Shown here piece after piece: positions 45,659 through 54,224 of a stretch of 64,000 bases of DNA. Below the pieces are notes generated by a model that was not told the DNA's origin, did no database searches, and saw nothing but the letters and a program-made list of their open reading frames with translations. The stretch is from contig CANMLX010000011.1 in assembly GCA_947498845.1 (NCBI GenBank), forward strand, positions 51,060-115,059, written 5' to 3'. The translations under genes and the position numbers were made by a program. This stretch comes from an uncultured Flavobacteriaceae bacterium. GTDB lineage: Bacteria; Bacteroidota; Bacteroidia; Flavobacteriales; Flavobacteriaceae. Each line of letters begins with the position of its first letter. The first letter of the stretch is position 1.

Positions 45659-45853
45659 ATGGTAAGCTTACTATTAAATGAAACTGATATTTGTGCAGAA
45701 ATCACAATATCTAAAAGTGGAAATCGAGGTTCAACACCTATGTCTCCAGAAAAATTTATCAAATGTTTAAGAGCTAACGGGTTTGTTGGTAAAACTGCAT
45801 CTAATCCTAACTGTCCACAAGTTGTATGGGTAGGTTTTAAAAATAATACTTAA
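45659..45853 (+). CDS. Small hypothetical protein
   Basis: I do not recognise this 64-residue protein. It starts MVSLLLNETDICAEITISKS and has a central MSPEKFIKCLRANGFVGKT segment that could be a short helix pair, then NCPQVVWVGF. There is no signal peptide or membrane segment. The ATG is at 45659; a rho-independent-type hairpin follows 50 bp after the stop, supporting a real transcript. The 193 bp between rlmF and this gene show nothing I can name. Confidence 0.5.
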   Translation: MVSLLLNETDICAEITISKSGNRGSTPMSPEKFIKCLRANGFVGKTASNPNCPQVVWVGFKNNT

Positions 45854-45903
45854 AGATAACCAGGCCTCCCTAAGATAATGAATTAGTAATTGTTATAGTA
45901 GTT

Positions 45904-45940
45904 CAAGCCTACATGATAACCATAGTTATCTGTAGGCTTG
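45904..45940 (+). terminator. Strong hairpin terminator between convergent genes
   Basis: CAAGCCTACA pairs with TGTAGGCTTG and the inner GATAAC/GTTATC extends the stem around a CATA loop; TTTCATTTT follows on the plus strand. It lies after the 64-residue gene and 8 bp from the end of the convergent pseudouridine synthase gene, so it may serve both. Confidence 0.8.
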
Positions 45941-45947
45941 TTTCATT

Positions 45948-47633
45948 TTAAAAAGGAGGTTTACAAATAATTTCTAAAGCTTCATTAGTTACAGGATGTG
46001 TAAATTGTAATAGTTCTGCATGTAAATGTAATCTATCACCTTTAACACCATACAAATCATCGCCTAGTATTGGTATATTTAATCCATTGGCATGTGCTGC
46101 ATGAACACGTAATTGATGTGTGCGCCCAGTAATAGGATAAAAGTAAATTCGAGTCTTCTTATTTTCAATACTTATTATCTTATACTTTGTTTTGGCAGGT
46201 TTCCCATAATTATAACATACTAATTGTTGGGGTCTATTATCTAAATCTACTCGTAATGGTAAATCTATGATTCCTTCTTTTTGTATTATTTCTCCATCTA
46301 ACAGCGCCACATACCTTTTTTTAATGGTTCTATCTATAAATTGCTTTTGTAAGCGTTTATGTGTTTTTTCATTTTTAGCTACCAATAACAATCCAGAAGT
46401 AGACATATCTAAACGATGTACAAGTAATGGCCCTTTAGCTTTAGGTAAATAATGCCTCATTCTGCTCAATACAGATTCTTTAATTCTTTTCCCTGGTACA
46501 GATAGAAATTCATGAGGTTTATTTACCAATAGTAAATAATCATCTTCATAAACAATCTCCAATGGTTGCTTATAAGCCATCTCTTTAGCTATGGGATTTT
46601 CTTCTACTTGCAAACCTTTCATCATATGACCAAGAATAGGCTCGCATTTGCTTCTACACGATGGATAAAACTGTTGATGCTTTCTAACTTGAGATTTTGG
46701 TGAAACTCCCCACCAAAATTCAGACATGGCAATGGGTTTTAAATTATTTTCGTAAGCATATTGAAATAATTTTGGGGCTGCACATTCTCCAGAACCTGCT
46801 GGTGGTATTGGGTTTGATGTCGTTTTAAAAATATCCAACAAGTCTTTTACCTCTCCTTTGGCATTTAAAAAACGATAGTGTTGATGTAATCGTTTTTGTA
46901 ACGATGCAGACAACGTACTTCTTTCTTCTTTTAACTTATTTAAAGGCTGTAATCGTTCCTTTAAATTAATCTTTGCTTCCTCTATTTTAGAATCCCATTC
47001 TTTTTTTAAATCCTTTAATCTAAAATGAAAATAAATACTTTGCTTTTTTAATGTTTCATCTAAGATTTTATAATCATCTATCGCTAATTTATTTAAAGCT
47101 TCTTCTCTTAACGCTTTACGCTTTTTCTTTTCCTCTTTTATTTTATGCTTAAACTGTGCTAGTTCTTTTTTATATTGATTGATGCTATTTTCTAAGTAAT
47201 ACTTAGCTTCTTTTAAACTAGCATCTGCTTCTAGTAATTTAATCTGCCTGTTAAACGCATTTAATTTGGCTTCTCCTTTTTTATAAAATCCTTTTTTATC
47301 TAATGTGTCGTAAACTGTGGGAACAAACCCTTTTAAATAATTACTTTCTGCTAGTTTACCCGAAAATGCTGCTAAAAACCCTAATACACCTTCTGCGTTT
47401 TTAACTACCATTACACCAAACATTTTACCAATTTTTAAACCTTTTTTATTTGGATCTAATCCAAAATTATGTTCAAAATCGTTTTGTTTTTCTAAATACG
47501 TTTGTAAATGCTTTGCAGCAAGAATACTCAATTCATGAGGCTCGTAATAAAAAGGGTATGTAAATAGTTTTGGTAACTCTATATTTTTAATAGAAGATAA
47601 AGGATGAAATAATGTACTACCAAAGTCCAGCAT
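45948..47633 (-). CDS. RluA-family rRNA/tRNA pseudouridine synthase with long N-terminal extension
   Basis: The catalytic domain (about 345-561) has the diagnostic LVHRLDMSTSGLLLVAKN with its catalytic Asp, plus GRTHQLRVHAAHANGLNIPILGD-type end motifs. Before it is a helical, lysine/glutamate-rich region with coiled-coil character (about 125-245) and a segment with Cys residues (SGECAAP, SCRSKCEPILGHMM). The start is taken as ATG 47633 (561 residues): upstream codons to 47687 run through the terminator of the preceding gene (47672-47697) and are not conserved-looking. The long form is known for a branch of RluA-like synthases in marine bacteria; the target uridine is unknown. Confidence 0.9.
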   Translation of the reverse strand: MLDFGSTLFHPLSSIKNIELPKLFTYPFYYEPHELSILAAKHLQTYLEKQNDFEHNFGLDPNKKGLKIGKMFGVMVVKNAEGVLGFLAAFSGKLAESNYLKGFVPTVYDTLDKKGFYKKGEAKLNAFNRQIKLLEADASLKEAKYYLENSINQYKKELAQFKHKIKEEKKKRKALREEALNKLAIDDYKILDETLKKQSIYFHFRLKDLKKEWDSKIEEAKINLKERLQPLNKLKEERSTLSASLQKRLHQHYRFLNAKGEVKDLLDIFKTTSNPIPPAGSGECAAPKLFQYAYENNLKPIAMSEFWWGVSPKSQVRKHQQFYPSCRSKCEPILGHMMKGLQVEENPIAKEMAYKQPLEIVYEDDYLLLVNKPHEFLSVPGKRIKESVLSRMRHYLPKAKGPLLVHRLDMSTSGLLLVAKNEKTHKRLQKQFIDRTIKKRYVALLDGEIIQKEGIIDLPLRVDLDNRPQQLVCYNYGKPAKTKYKIISIENKKTRIYFYPITGRTHQLRVHAAHANGLNIPILGDDLYGVKGDRLHLHAELLQFTHPVTNEALEIICKPPF

Positions 47634-47671
47634 TGTTAGAGATAAGAGTTTGCAAATAAACAAAATTCTAT

Positions 47672-47697
47672 AAAAAAAGCTGCCCATAAAGGACAGC
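47672..47697 (-). terminator. Terminator of the transaldolase-like gene
   Basis: On the minus strand GCTGTCC and GGGCAGC form a stem with a short loop and are followed by seven T. It lies about 30 bp after the stop codon at 47727 and inside any upstream extension of the next gene. Confidence 0.8.
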
Positions 47698-47726
47698 CTA
47701 TTCTATATAATATAAAAATTTAAATT

Positions 47727-48380
47727 TTAGTTTCCTTTTTTATAATCTGCTAAAAATTTAGCTAAACCAATATCTGTTAAAGGGTGTTTTAGTAAGCCTT
47801 CTATTGAGCTTAATGGCCCTGTCATAACATCTGCTCCTATTTTAGCACAATCTATTACATGCATGGTATGGCGTACCGAAGCTGCTAAAATTTCGGTTTC
47901 GAAAGCATAGTTATCGTAAATATGGCGTATTTCGGAGATTAAATTTAATCCATCTGTAGAAATATCATCTAAACGACCAATAAAAGGCGATACATATGTC
48001 GCACCAGCCTTAGCTGCCAATAGCGCTTGACCTGCAGAAAACACCAAAGTTACATTAGTTTTAATCCCTTTACTTGAAAAATACTTACACGCTTTTACCC
48101 CATCTTTAATCATAGGTAATTTAATTACAATTTGGTCGTGTAATTCAGCTAAAGCTTCTCCTTCTTTAATCATGCCTTCAACATCTGTAGAAATAACTTC
48201 TGCACTAACATCCCCGTCAACAATATTACAAATGTCTACATAATGTTTTAAAATATTATCATGTCCTGTAATACCTTCTTTAGCCATTAACGATGGGTTT
48301 GTTGTAACTCCATCTAAAATTCCCATGTCTTGAGCTTCTTTTATTTGATCAAGGTTTGCTGTATCTATAAAAAATTTCAT
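47727..48380 (-). CDS. fsa: Fructose-6-phosphate aldolase / transaldolase-like protein
   Basis: The 217-residue protein is of the small transaldolase class (TalC/FSA/MipB). It starts [20 protein letters not shown], followed by [12 protein letters not shown], and the Schiff-base Lys lies in [33 protein letters not shown] and the ending [17 protein letters not shown] complete the family picture. It may act as a transaldolase in the pentose phosphate pathway rather than as FSA; sequence alone does not decide. It is followed by its own terminator. The 80-bp stretch upstream of its start region is duplicated beyond the GT2 gene. Confidence 0.93.
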   Translation of the reverse strand: MKFFIDTANLDQIKEAQDMGILDGVTTNPSLMAKEGITGHDNILKHYVDICNIVDGDVSAEVISTDVEGMIKEGEALAELHDQIVIKLPMIKDGVKACKYFSSKGIKTNVTLVFSAGQALLAAKAGATYVSPFIGRLDDISTDGLNLISEIRHIYDNYAFETEILAASVRHTMHVIDCAKIGADVMTGPLSSIEGLLKHPLTDIGLAKFLADYKKGN

Positions 48381-48415
48381 TTTTATGTTTTTATGAGGTT
48401 GAAATATGCTACGAA

Positions 48416-48494
48416 TTTACAATATCTTAGATAATTAGTATTGTAAATGCCTCTAAAATGTAATAAGTAAAAACTAAAATGTTTCGTTTGAACT
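48416..48494. repeat. Direct repeat flanking the GT2 gene, copy 1
   Basis: It contains AATATCTTAGATAATTAGTA, TTGTAAAT, AAAAACTAAAAT and TTTCGTTT in the same order and spacing as 49695-49772. It lies in the upstream region of the transaldolase-like gene (start 48380). Confidence 0.8.
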
Positions 48495-48568
48495 CATAAT
48501 ATAAAAGAGAATAACTAATTACAATAATGATTTTTTACAAAGTTTATTACTATTAAAAAGAAAAGTCT

Positions 48569-49498
48569 CTAATCTTTTACTATAGGCTGTTTGTGTTTCA
48601 AAGATTCTGCTAAAGAAGCGCCTCGTAAGAAGAAAATAAATAGTTTAAATTTTTTGATACTGAAAAGGCTTTTAAATAAAAACTTTAGAGTAAGCAACCA
48701 TCTGAGTACTTGATAATGAATAAATCCAGAGTTTTTTCTTAATACATATAATAAAGATATTTTAAGTTCTTTTTTTATGAGAAAAGATTTACCTGTGCTT
48801 TGACCTTTAAAATGAATGTATTTAGCTTGTGGAACTAAATAACAATCTCCATTTTCTACATATTTAGCAACTCTATAGCATAGATCTGTTTCTTCATAAT
48901 ACAAAAAGATATTAGTATCAAACCCTCCTACTTTGCTAAAAACTTCAGTTGAAATCACAAAAAATGAACCTGGTACACTTTGAACTTTTAGCGGGGATTT
49001 ATATACCTTTCTTCGCTTAGGATACTTTTCTGAATTTATTTTTTCTAAAATTTTTCTTCCAAAAACTTCTCTTTTTAAAGTTAAAAAATGATCAAACGAT
49101 TTTTGCACCTCACTATTCTCATTATATTGTTGTGGGCTACAAATAGCAGCGTTTTTATTTTCTTTTAGAAAATTATAAGTAATGGTAAGACAATCATTTT
49201 GCAGTAGTGTGTCATTGTTAACAAAAGCAAAATAATTACCATTTGCAAATTCTACCCCAAACATATTACCTCCTCCAAAGCCAGTATTAATCTTACTTCT
49301 TATCAATTTTATATCTTGAAAGTTGTTTTTTTTGATAGCTTTTTCTAGAAGCTTAAAATCCTCTAATCTTGAAGCATTATCTACAATGATAATTTCGTAA
49401 TCAAGATTTTTACTTGTTTTTTCAATAATAGAATCAATACATTGAATTGTGAAAGAAGAAGAGTTATAATTTATTAGGATAACTGAAAGGTCTTTCAT
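48569..49498 (-). CDS. Family 2 glycosyltransferase
   Basis: From the Met that gives MKDLSVILINYNSSSFTIQC (about 309 residues; a start 17 codons upstream is less likely) the protein has a GT-A fold. IIVDNASRLED binds the nucleotide, NNDTLLQND holds the DXD-like metal site, VPGSFFVIS and FLYYEETDLCYR carry the acceptor-site Glu/Asp. This is the rhamnosyltransferase-like branch of GT2. There are no transmembrane helices in the catalytic part; the C-terminal 60 residues are basic and hydrophobic and may touch the membrane. It is an isolated glycosyltransferase gene flanked by 78-bp direct repeats, so it may have been inserted here. Confidence 0.88.
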   Translation of the reverse strand: MKDLSVILINYNSSSFTIQCIDSIIEKTSKNLDYEIIIVDNASRLEDFKLLEKAIKKNNFQDIKLIRSKINTGFGGGNMFGVEFANGNYFAFVNNDTLLQNDCLTITYNFLKENKNAAICSPQQYNENSEVQKSFDHFLTLKREVFGRKILEKINSEKYPKRRKVYKSPLKVQSVPGSFFVISTEVFSKVGGFDTNIFLYYEETDLCYRVAKYVENGDCYLVPQAKYIHFKGQSTGKSFLIKKELKISLLYVLRKNSGFIHYQVLRWLLTLKFLFKSLFSIKKFKLFIFFLRGASLAESLKHKQPIVKD

Positions 49499-49694
49499 AG
49501 AGTATATAGCTTTAAAAACAAATTTAGATTTTGTAATTTGTTTTAACAAATGAAATTAAGAAATAACCAGATTATCTACCAATAGCTTATTTTTTTGAAT
49601 AGACTAAAACGCTACCCTTGCACATTTAGAAAACCTTCACAAATTACTGAGAGTCAAAAAATTATAAAAACAGCACTATAATTGATGTGTACAA

Positions 49695-49772
49695 CTTGTA
49701 ATATCTTAGATAATTAATATTGTAAATACGACTAGAATATAACGGACAAAAACTAAAAAATTTCGTTTAACC
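49695..49772. repeat. Direct repeat flanking the GT2 gene, copy 2
   Basis: It aligns with 48416-48494 at roughly 80 percent of positions by eye (GTAATATCTTAGATAATTAA, TTGTAAAT, AAAAACTAAAAA, TTTCGTTT). It lies about 200 bp upstream of the GT2 start. A short family B end (TTTAACCCAGATTATG) begins within its last bases. Confidence 0.8.
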
Positions 49773-49787
49773 CAGATTATGTGACTA

Positions 49788-50093
49788 ATACCATTTACAC
49801 TTTGAATTTACTGCAATAAAACACCCTTTTTCCTTTCTATTTCATTATTAAATGAAACCGTAACTTAGGGCTCAATGTCATTAAGTTAAGAAGTTTTCAT
49901 CATTAAACTAAATGCGTTTATTTCTATAAAAACCTGTAATTCAACTACATTTCGACTGCGCTCAATGTGACAAATTATACAAATTGAGCTTAACTTAATG
50001 ACATTGAACTTAGGGCTATGCTTTAATTTTCTAATTCATACAAAGAAAAAATCATTATTTTCTTTTACAGTAAATTCAAAGTGTAACTGGTAT
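49788..50093. repeat. Family D intergenic element, full copy (306 bp)
   Basis: The 26-bp ends are inverted repeats matching at 25 of 26 positions: ATACCATTTACACTTTGAA (then TTTACTG) and ATACCAGTTACACTTTGAA (then TTTACTG). Inside, a second inverted pair, TCAATGTCATTAAGTTAAG (49871-) and CTTAACTTAATGACATTGA (to about 50008), is accompanied by direct copies of CTTAGGGCT. No ORF. A near-identical second copy starts at 63928 and runs off the window. The right end lies 3 bp from the stop codon of the next gene. Confidence 0.9.
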
Positions 50094-50096
50094 AAC

Positions 50097-50516
50097 TTAT
50101 CGTATTACGAGTTTGTATGTTCGACTGGTAACATCTTCACACAAACCATCACAATCATTCAATTCATTTTCACAGTAATCATCAAATTGTTCTACTTCTA
50201 AACGCACATCAAAAGTGAATATCCCAGAAGCTTGGGGTTGACCTTCTATTATAATATTTCTATGGTCTATATAATAGCTAAGGCCTCTTGGTAAGTCTTC
50301 ATCTATATAAAAATAATAGTCGTAACTGTTATCGTGAGGTTCGTTTTTAATTTCGGCATGTATTTCTTCAAGATAATAGTTATTTACTTGTCCAGTAGCT
50401 AGCCTTTTATTTGATAATTCTGGCCGTCTATTAATAACACATTCCAAAATATCTTGACAACTATTAAATAAACTAAATGATAAAAAAAGTATAAGTAAGG
50501 GTTTGTTTTTTGACAT
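50097..50516 (-). CDS. Hypothetical lipoprotein with putative Ig-like (He_PIG-type) domain
   Basis: The 139-residue protein has a lipobox Cys20 (SLFNSCQDI). The segment YFYIDEDLPRGLSYYIDHRN followed by IIIEGQPQASGIFTFDVRL has the pattern 'LP.GL … I.G.P..aG.(Y/F)F.v' of the putative Ig domain He_PIG. Four Cys near the C-terminus (DYCENELNDCDGLCED) may form disulfides or bind a metal. Its function is unknown. A family D element starts 3 bp past its stop. Confidence 0.7.
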   Translation of the reverse strand: MSKNKPLLILFLSFSLFNSCQDILECVINRRPELSNKRLATGQVNNYYLEEIHAEIKNEPHDNSYDYYFYIDEDLPRGLSYYIDHRNIIIEGQPQASGIFTFDVRLEVEQFDDYCENELNDCDGLCEDVTSRTYKLVIR

Positions 50517-50559
50517 AATGATTGCTTTTCACGAACAATAGCAAACAACATACCAAAAC

Positions 50560-51363
50560 TTATAATTTGTAATGATTCATCAATAATTTTTCATAAATCT
50601 TATCTGGTAAAATTCGTTTTAAAACAATAGAAAACTTTTGCATAAACTCACCAACCTTATAATGCCCTTTAGGTTTTTTAATATTAATTATTTTAAATAT
50701 CGCTTTTGCCATCATATTGGGATCACTTCCAGAATCCACATGATCATCCATTAATTTTAATGTATTTCCATAAGGTATTTTATAAGGAGAGTCTTCTTTT
50801 AATGGCGCATGATATCTTCCTGCAGCAATATTGGTTGCAAAATCTCCTGGTGCAACGTTGGTCATATGTATGTTAAAATCCTTAAGCTCCATCCTAAATG
50901 CTTCTGTTAATAACTCTAAAGCACCTTTACTAGCACTGTAAACACCTCGGTATGGTAGCCCCATATAGCCTGCAATTGAAGTTACATTGATGATCAAGCC
51001 CGACTTTTGTTTTCGCATCTGTGGTAATACGGCCTTGATTACATTTATTGGACCGAAAAAATTAGTCTCAAAATTAGCTTTTATTTCTTCTTCTGGAATT
51101 TCTTCAATAGCTCCTGTAATTCCTGCCCCTGCATTATTAATTAGAACGTCTAACTTGCCTTGTATTTCAATTACTTCTTGAATAGCTTTATAAATAGAAA
51201 CTCTGTCCTTTACATCTAATTCTAATAACGGAAAAACACTATTAGTATAATTCTTAGGGTTTCTACTTGTACCATAAACTTTATACGCTTTTTGGTGTAA
51301 AAACTCTCCAATAGATTTACCTATTCCAGAAGAACCTCCTGTTATTAAAACTACTTTAGACAT
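50560..51363 (-). CDS. Short-chain dehydrogenase/reductase
   Basis: The 267-residue protein is a classical SDR with the cofactor loop TGGSSGIGKSIG at the N-terminus, NNAGAG, catalytic Ser in NVTSIAG and the YxxxK pair in YSASKGALEL. The C-terminal extension (KVGEFMQKFSIVLKRILPDKIYE) resembles SDRs that act on lipids or ketones. NADP use is likely from the residues after the loop but is not certain. The substrate is unknown. It reads away from the SRP RNA gene and is not in an obvious operon. Confidence 0.92.
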   Translation of the reverse strand: MSKVVLITGGSSGIGKSIGEFLHQKAYKVYGTSRNPKNYTNSVFPLLELDVKDRVSIYKAIQEVIEIQGKLDVLINNAGAGITGAIEEIPEEEIKANFETNFFGPINVIKAVLPQMRKQKSGLIINVTSIAGYMGLPYRGVYSASKGALELLTEAFRMELKDFNIHMTNVAPGDFATNIAAGRYHAPLKEDSPYKIPYGNTLKLMDDHVDSGSDPNMMAKAIFKIINIKKPKGHYKVGEFMQKFSIVLKRILPDKIYEKLLMNHYKL

Positions 51364-51510
51364 AATGTTGTGAAGTTACAATTTTTTAAAAAAAATCAAA
51401 TTCCAAAAACCATAGAAATAAAAAAAGATCTGAAAATAAATTATTCTCAAATCTTTAGTTTATTTTGAAGTCCTTTCCCTTTGGAAAGGATTTAGGATAG
51501 GAATAAAAAA

Positions 51511-51607
51511 AGGCAAGCTACCTACATCACACTGCTACAACCGTATACCTTTGCTGCGTTCCCGCCCTGGAGGATTCTACAGGAGCTAGTTGTGTAGGAC
51601 TTGCCGG
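51511..51607 (-). ncRNA. ffs: Signal recognition particle RNA (small bacterial type)
   Basis: On the minus strand the ~97-nt RNA folds into one long hairpin: CGGCAAGTCCTACACAACTA pairs with TAGCAGTGTGATGTAGGTAG and CTTGCC. The conserved Ffh-binding tip carries CCTCCAGGGCGGGAACGCAG then CAAAGG. This is the usual Bacteroidetes SRP RNA. The end points are given to within a few bases. Confidence 0.93.
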
Positions 51608-51694
51608 GTGCAAAGATACAATCTTTTAAAAATTTAGCAATGATTTTTTAAACCGATTTTAAATAAATATATTCGATAAAAATTAGACTTTAAA

Positions 51695-52723
51695 ATGAAA
51701 ACATTCAAATATCTAACAATCATATCGTTAATTGTTTCTTTATTCTCTTGTGGCTCAAAAAAAAATCATTTTAGTATAAAAACTAACGCTACAAAAGGGA
51801 ATATTTCTATAGATGAAGTCTTAAAACTTTCTATTAATAACCAAAAAAATCATAAAATTGATTCTGTTTCCTATACATTAAATGGTATAAAAATTACTGA
51901 TAATTACGATTTGAAACATCATAAGTTAGGGAAGTTTGATCTTGAAGCTTCGGTATTCTCTGATGGTGAAAAACAAATAACAAAGTCTACCATCACTATT
52001 TTAAATGATAAAACTCCACAAGTATTTCGCTTTAAAATTATTAATGAATATCCCCATGATATCACATCTTACACGCAAGGTTTAGAATTTTATAATGATA
52101 GTTTATATGAAAGCACTGGCCATTATAAAGAATCCAAACTTAGGCAAGTAGATTATAAAACTGGTAACGTCCTAAAAAATATAGATTTAGATAATGCTTA
52201 TTTTGGAGAGGGGTTAACTATCTTGAATGATAATATTTACCAACTTACTTGGAAAGAAGGCGTTGGCTTTGTTTATGATATAGATTCATTCAAAAAAACT
52301 GGAAGCTTTAACTATGGAAAAAGCAAAGAAGGCTGGGGATTATGTCATTATAAAAACACTATTTACAAAAGTGACGGCACCGAGAATATATGGTTGTTAA
52401 ATCCAGAAACTTTAGTAGAAGAAGATAAAATACAAGTTTATACCAATAAAGGTAAAATTGTTGGTATTAACGAAATGGAATGGATTGATGGCAAAATTTA
52501 TGCTAATCGCTATCTAAAAGATGGCGTAGCAATAATTAACCCAAAAAATGGTGCTGTTATTGGCGTAATCGACTTCACTCCTTTAAAGGAAAAAGTAACA
52601 CAACATGACAAACTGGATGTTCTAAACGGCATTGCTTATAACCCTAAAACGAATACTATTTTTGTAACAGGAAAATACTGGGATAAATTATTTGAAGTTG
52701 AAATTACATCAAAAAAAGAATAG
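51695..52723 (+). CDS. Glutaminyl-peptide cyclotransferase (glutamine cyclotransferase, plant/bacterial type) lipoprotein
   Basis: The 342-residue protein has a lipobox Cys19 (VSLFSCGSKK). An N-terminal beta region (about 25-115) precedes a five-bladed beta-propeller of the glutamine cyclotransferase family: YPHDITSYTQGLEFYNDSLY, STGHYKESKLRQVD, YFGEGLTILND, QLTWKEGVGFVYD, GWGLCHYKNTIYKSDGT and ANRYLKDGVAIINP are in family order. It turns N-terminal Gln of secreted proteins into pyroglutamate in the periplasm or at the surface. In organisms with T9SS and SusC/D systems such proteins are common. It stands alone. Confidence 0.92.
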   Translation: MKTFKYLTIISLIVSLFSCGSKKNHFSIKTNATKGNISIDEVLKLSINNQKNHKIDSVSYTLNGIKITDNYDLKHHKLGKFDLEASVFSDGEKQITKSTITILNDKTPQVFRFKIINEYPHDITSYTQGLEFYNDSLYESTGHYKESKLRQVDYKTGNVLKNIDLDNAYFGEGLTILNDNIYQLTWKEGVGFVYDIDSFKKTGSFNYGKSKEGWGLCHYKNTIYKSDGTENIWLLNPETLVEEDKIQVYTNKGKIVGINEMEWIDGKIYANRYLKDGVAIINPKNGAVIGVIDFTPLKEKVTQHDKLDVLNGIAYNPKTNTIFVTGKYWDKLFEVEITSKKE

Positions 52724-52770
52724 CTTTTTAAAACACATAAATCAGGATTATAACTGTAAATAATCTTAGT

Positions 52771-52846
52771 AAACTACCTCGGGGTAAGCCCACTAGGCAT
52801 TCATTGAAAAAAAAAATTGATTTTGAGGTAAGCCTCGGAGTATTTA
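52771..52846. repeat. Family E intergenic repeat, intact copy
   Basis: It reads AAACTACCTCGGGGTAAGCC, …AGGCATTCATTG, an A10 run, …TTTTGAGGTAAGCCTCGGAG, TATTT. The arms are partly self-complementary. It matches both halves of the copy split by the IS1380 element at 16125-16185 and 17806-17873. It lies between the glutaminyl cyclase and cydA genes and may act as a transcript-end structure. Confidence 0.65.
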
Positions 52847-52916
52847 AATCTCGATTATCGAGTAAATTAAGGCTTTATAGAGTATCTTTGTAGTACCTCT
52901 TTTAAAGCCGTTTTTT

Positions 52917-54224
52917 ATGAATAATTTAGATGCCGCTAGACTGCAAATGGCATTTACGCTAATTTTTCACATTGTATTTGCATGCATAGGTATGGTAATG
53001 CCTTTTTTTATGATTATAGCTCATAAAAAATGGTTAAATACAAGAAATCCTGTTTATTTAAAACTTACTAAATCCTGGCAAAAAGGTGTTGCTATTTTTT
53101 TTGTTACTGGCGCTGTTTCTGGAACTGCACTTTCTTTCGAATTAGGTTTACTATGGCCTGAGTTTATGAAACATGCAGGTCCAATAATTGGGATGCCTTT
53201 TTCTTTAGAGGGTGCTGCTTTTTTTGTTGAAGCTATAGCACTTGGTTTCTACCTCTATGGTTGGGATAAAATCTCAGAAAAATTCCATTGGTTTACTGGA
53301 GTAATAGTTGGCATTGCCGGAGTAGCTTCAGGAATATTAGTTGTCTCTGCAAATGGTTGGATGAATGCGCCCTCTGGTTTCGATTACATCGATGGTAAAT
53401 TCTTAAATATAGATCCTGTAAAAGCGCTTCTTAATCCTGCTTGGTTTACGCAAGCGCTACACATGACATTGGCTGCTTTTACTGCCACAGGTTTTGCTGT
53501 TGCAGGCGTTCATGCCTTCCAAATATTAAAGAAAAGACAAATAGAATTACATAAAAAGGCCTTTAAAATAGCAATTACTTTTGGTGCTATTGCAGCTATT
53601 TTACAACCCATTAGTGGTGATCTTTCTGCTAAAGATATAGCCAAAAGACAACCTGTTAAATTAGCTGCTATGGAGGCACATTACGAAACTTCAACTGGAG
53701 TCCCTTTATATATAGGTGGTATTGTGAATACCGAAAAAAAAGAGGTATCGTATAAAATTGAAATACCTAAAGCACTATCCTTTCTCGCATTTGGCGATTT
53801 TAATGCTGAAGTAAAAGGATTAAATGATTTTCCTGATGATGTGAAACCAAATGTAGCCATTGTACATTATGCATTTCAAATTATGGTTGGTATTGGTACG
53901 CTGTTACTTATAATAGGCATCTTATTTTTTATTAGTTTAAAAAAGAAAACATGGTGGAACGATAATAAGTTTTGGTTGTTATTCACGCTATTGGCTCCTA
54001 TGGGCTTTGTAGCTCTGGAAGCAGGATGGATAGTTACAGAAGTTGGTAGGCAACCCTGGATTATCCACAATATTATGAAAACAAAAGATGCTGTAACCCC
54101 AATGCCTGGTATGGTATATAGTTTTTATATGTACGTTGTTTTATACACGATACTAACTGTAGCAGTAACATGGCTAATGGGACGGCAAATTAAATCGCTT
54201 AATAATTCAAAAATAGAAGCTTAA
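52917..54224 (+). CDS. cydA: Cytochrome bd-type quinol oxidase subunit I
   Basis: The 435-residue protein has nine or so transmembrane helices. The haem-ligand histidine is in LIFHIVFACIGMVMPFF, the GRQPW motif is in TEVGRQPWIIHNIMKT, and a short Q-loop is present, as in the cyanide-insensitive-like branch. It binds haems b558, b595 and d and oxidises quinol, reducing oxygen with high affinity. cydB begins on the last base of its stop codon region (one-base overlap at 54224). No CydX-like small gene or CydCD transporter is visible nearby. Confidence 0.95.
   Translation: MNNLDAARLQMAFTLIFHIVFACIGMVMPFFMIIAHKKWLNTRNPVYLKLTKSWQKGVAIFFVTGAVSGTALSFELGLLWPEFMKHAGPIIGMPFSLEGAAFFVEAIALGFYLYGWDKISEKFHWFTGVIVGIAGVASGILVVSANGWMNAPSGFDYIDGKFLNIDPVKALLNPAWFTQALHMTLAAFTATGFAVAGVHAFQILKKRQIELHKKAFKIAITFGAIAAILQPISGDLSAKDIAKRQPVKLAAMEAHYETSTGVPLYIGGIVNTEKKEVSYKIEIPKALSFLAFGDFNAEVKGLNDFPDDVKPNVAIVHYAFQIMVGIGTLLLIIGILFFISLKKKTWWNDNKFWLLFTLLAPMGFVALEAGWIVTEVGRQPWIIHNIMKTKDAVTPMPGMVYSFYMYVVLYTILTVAVTWLMGRQIKSLNNSKIEA

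Noticed and set aside
47634..47687. Upstream start of the pseudouridine synthase gene at 47687
   Set aside because: The extra 18 codons overlap the terminator hairpin of the preceding gene and show no conserved features; the Met at 47633 is preferred.
49864..50017. Nested inverted repeat in family D as an IS
   Set aside because: The distance between the arms is about 120 bp with no coding capacity, so it cannot be an autonomous element.
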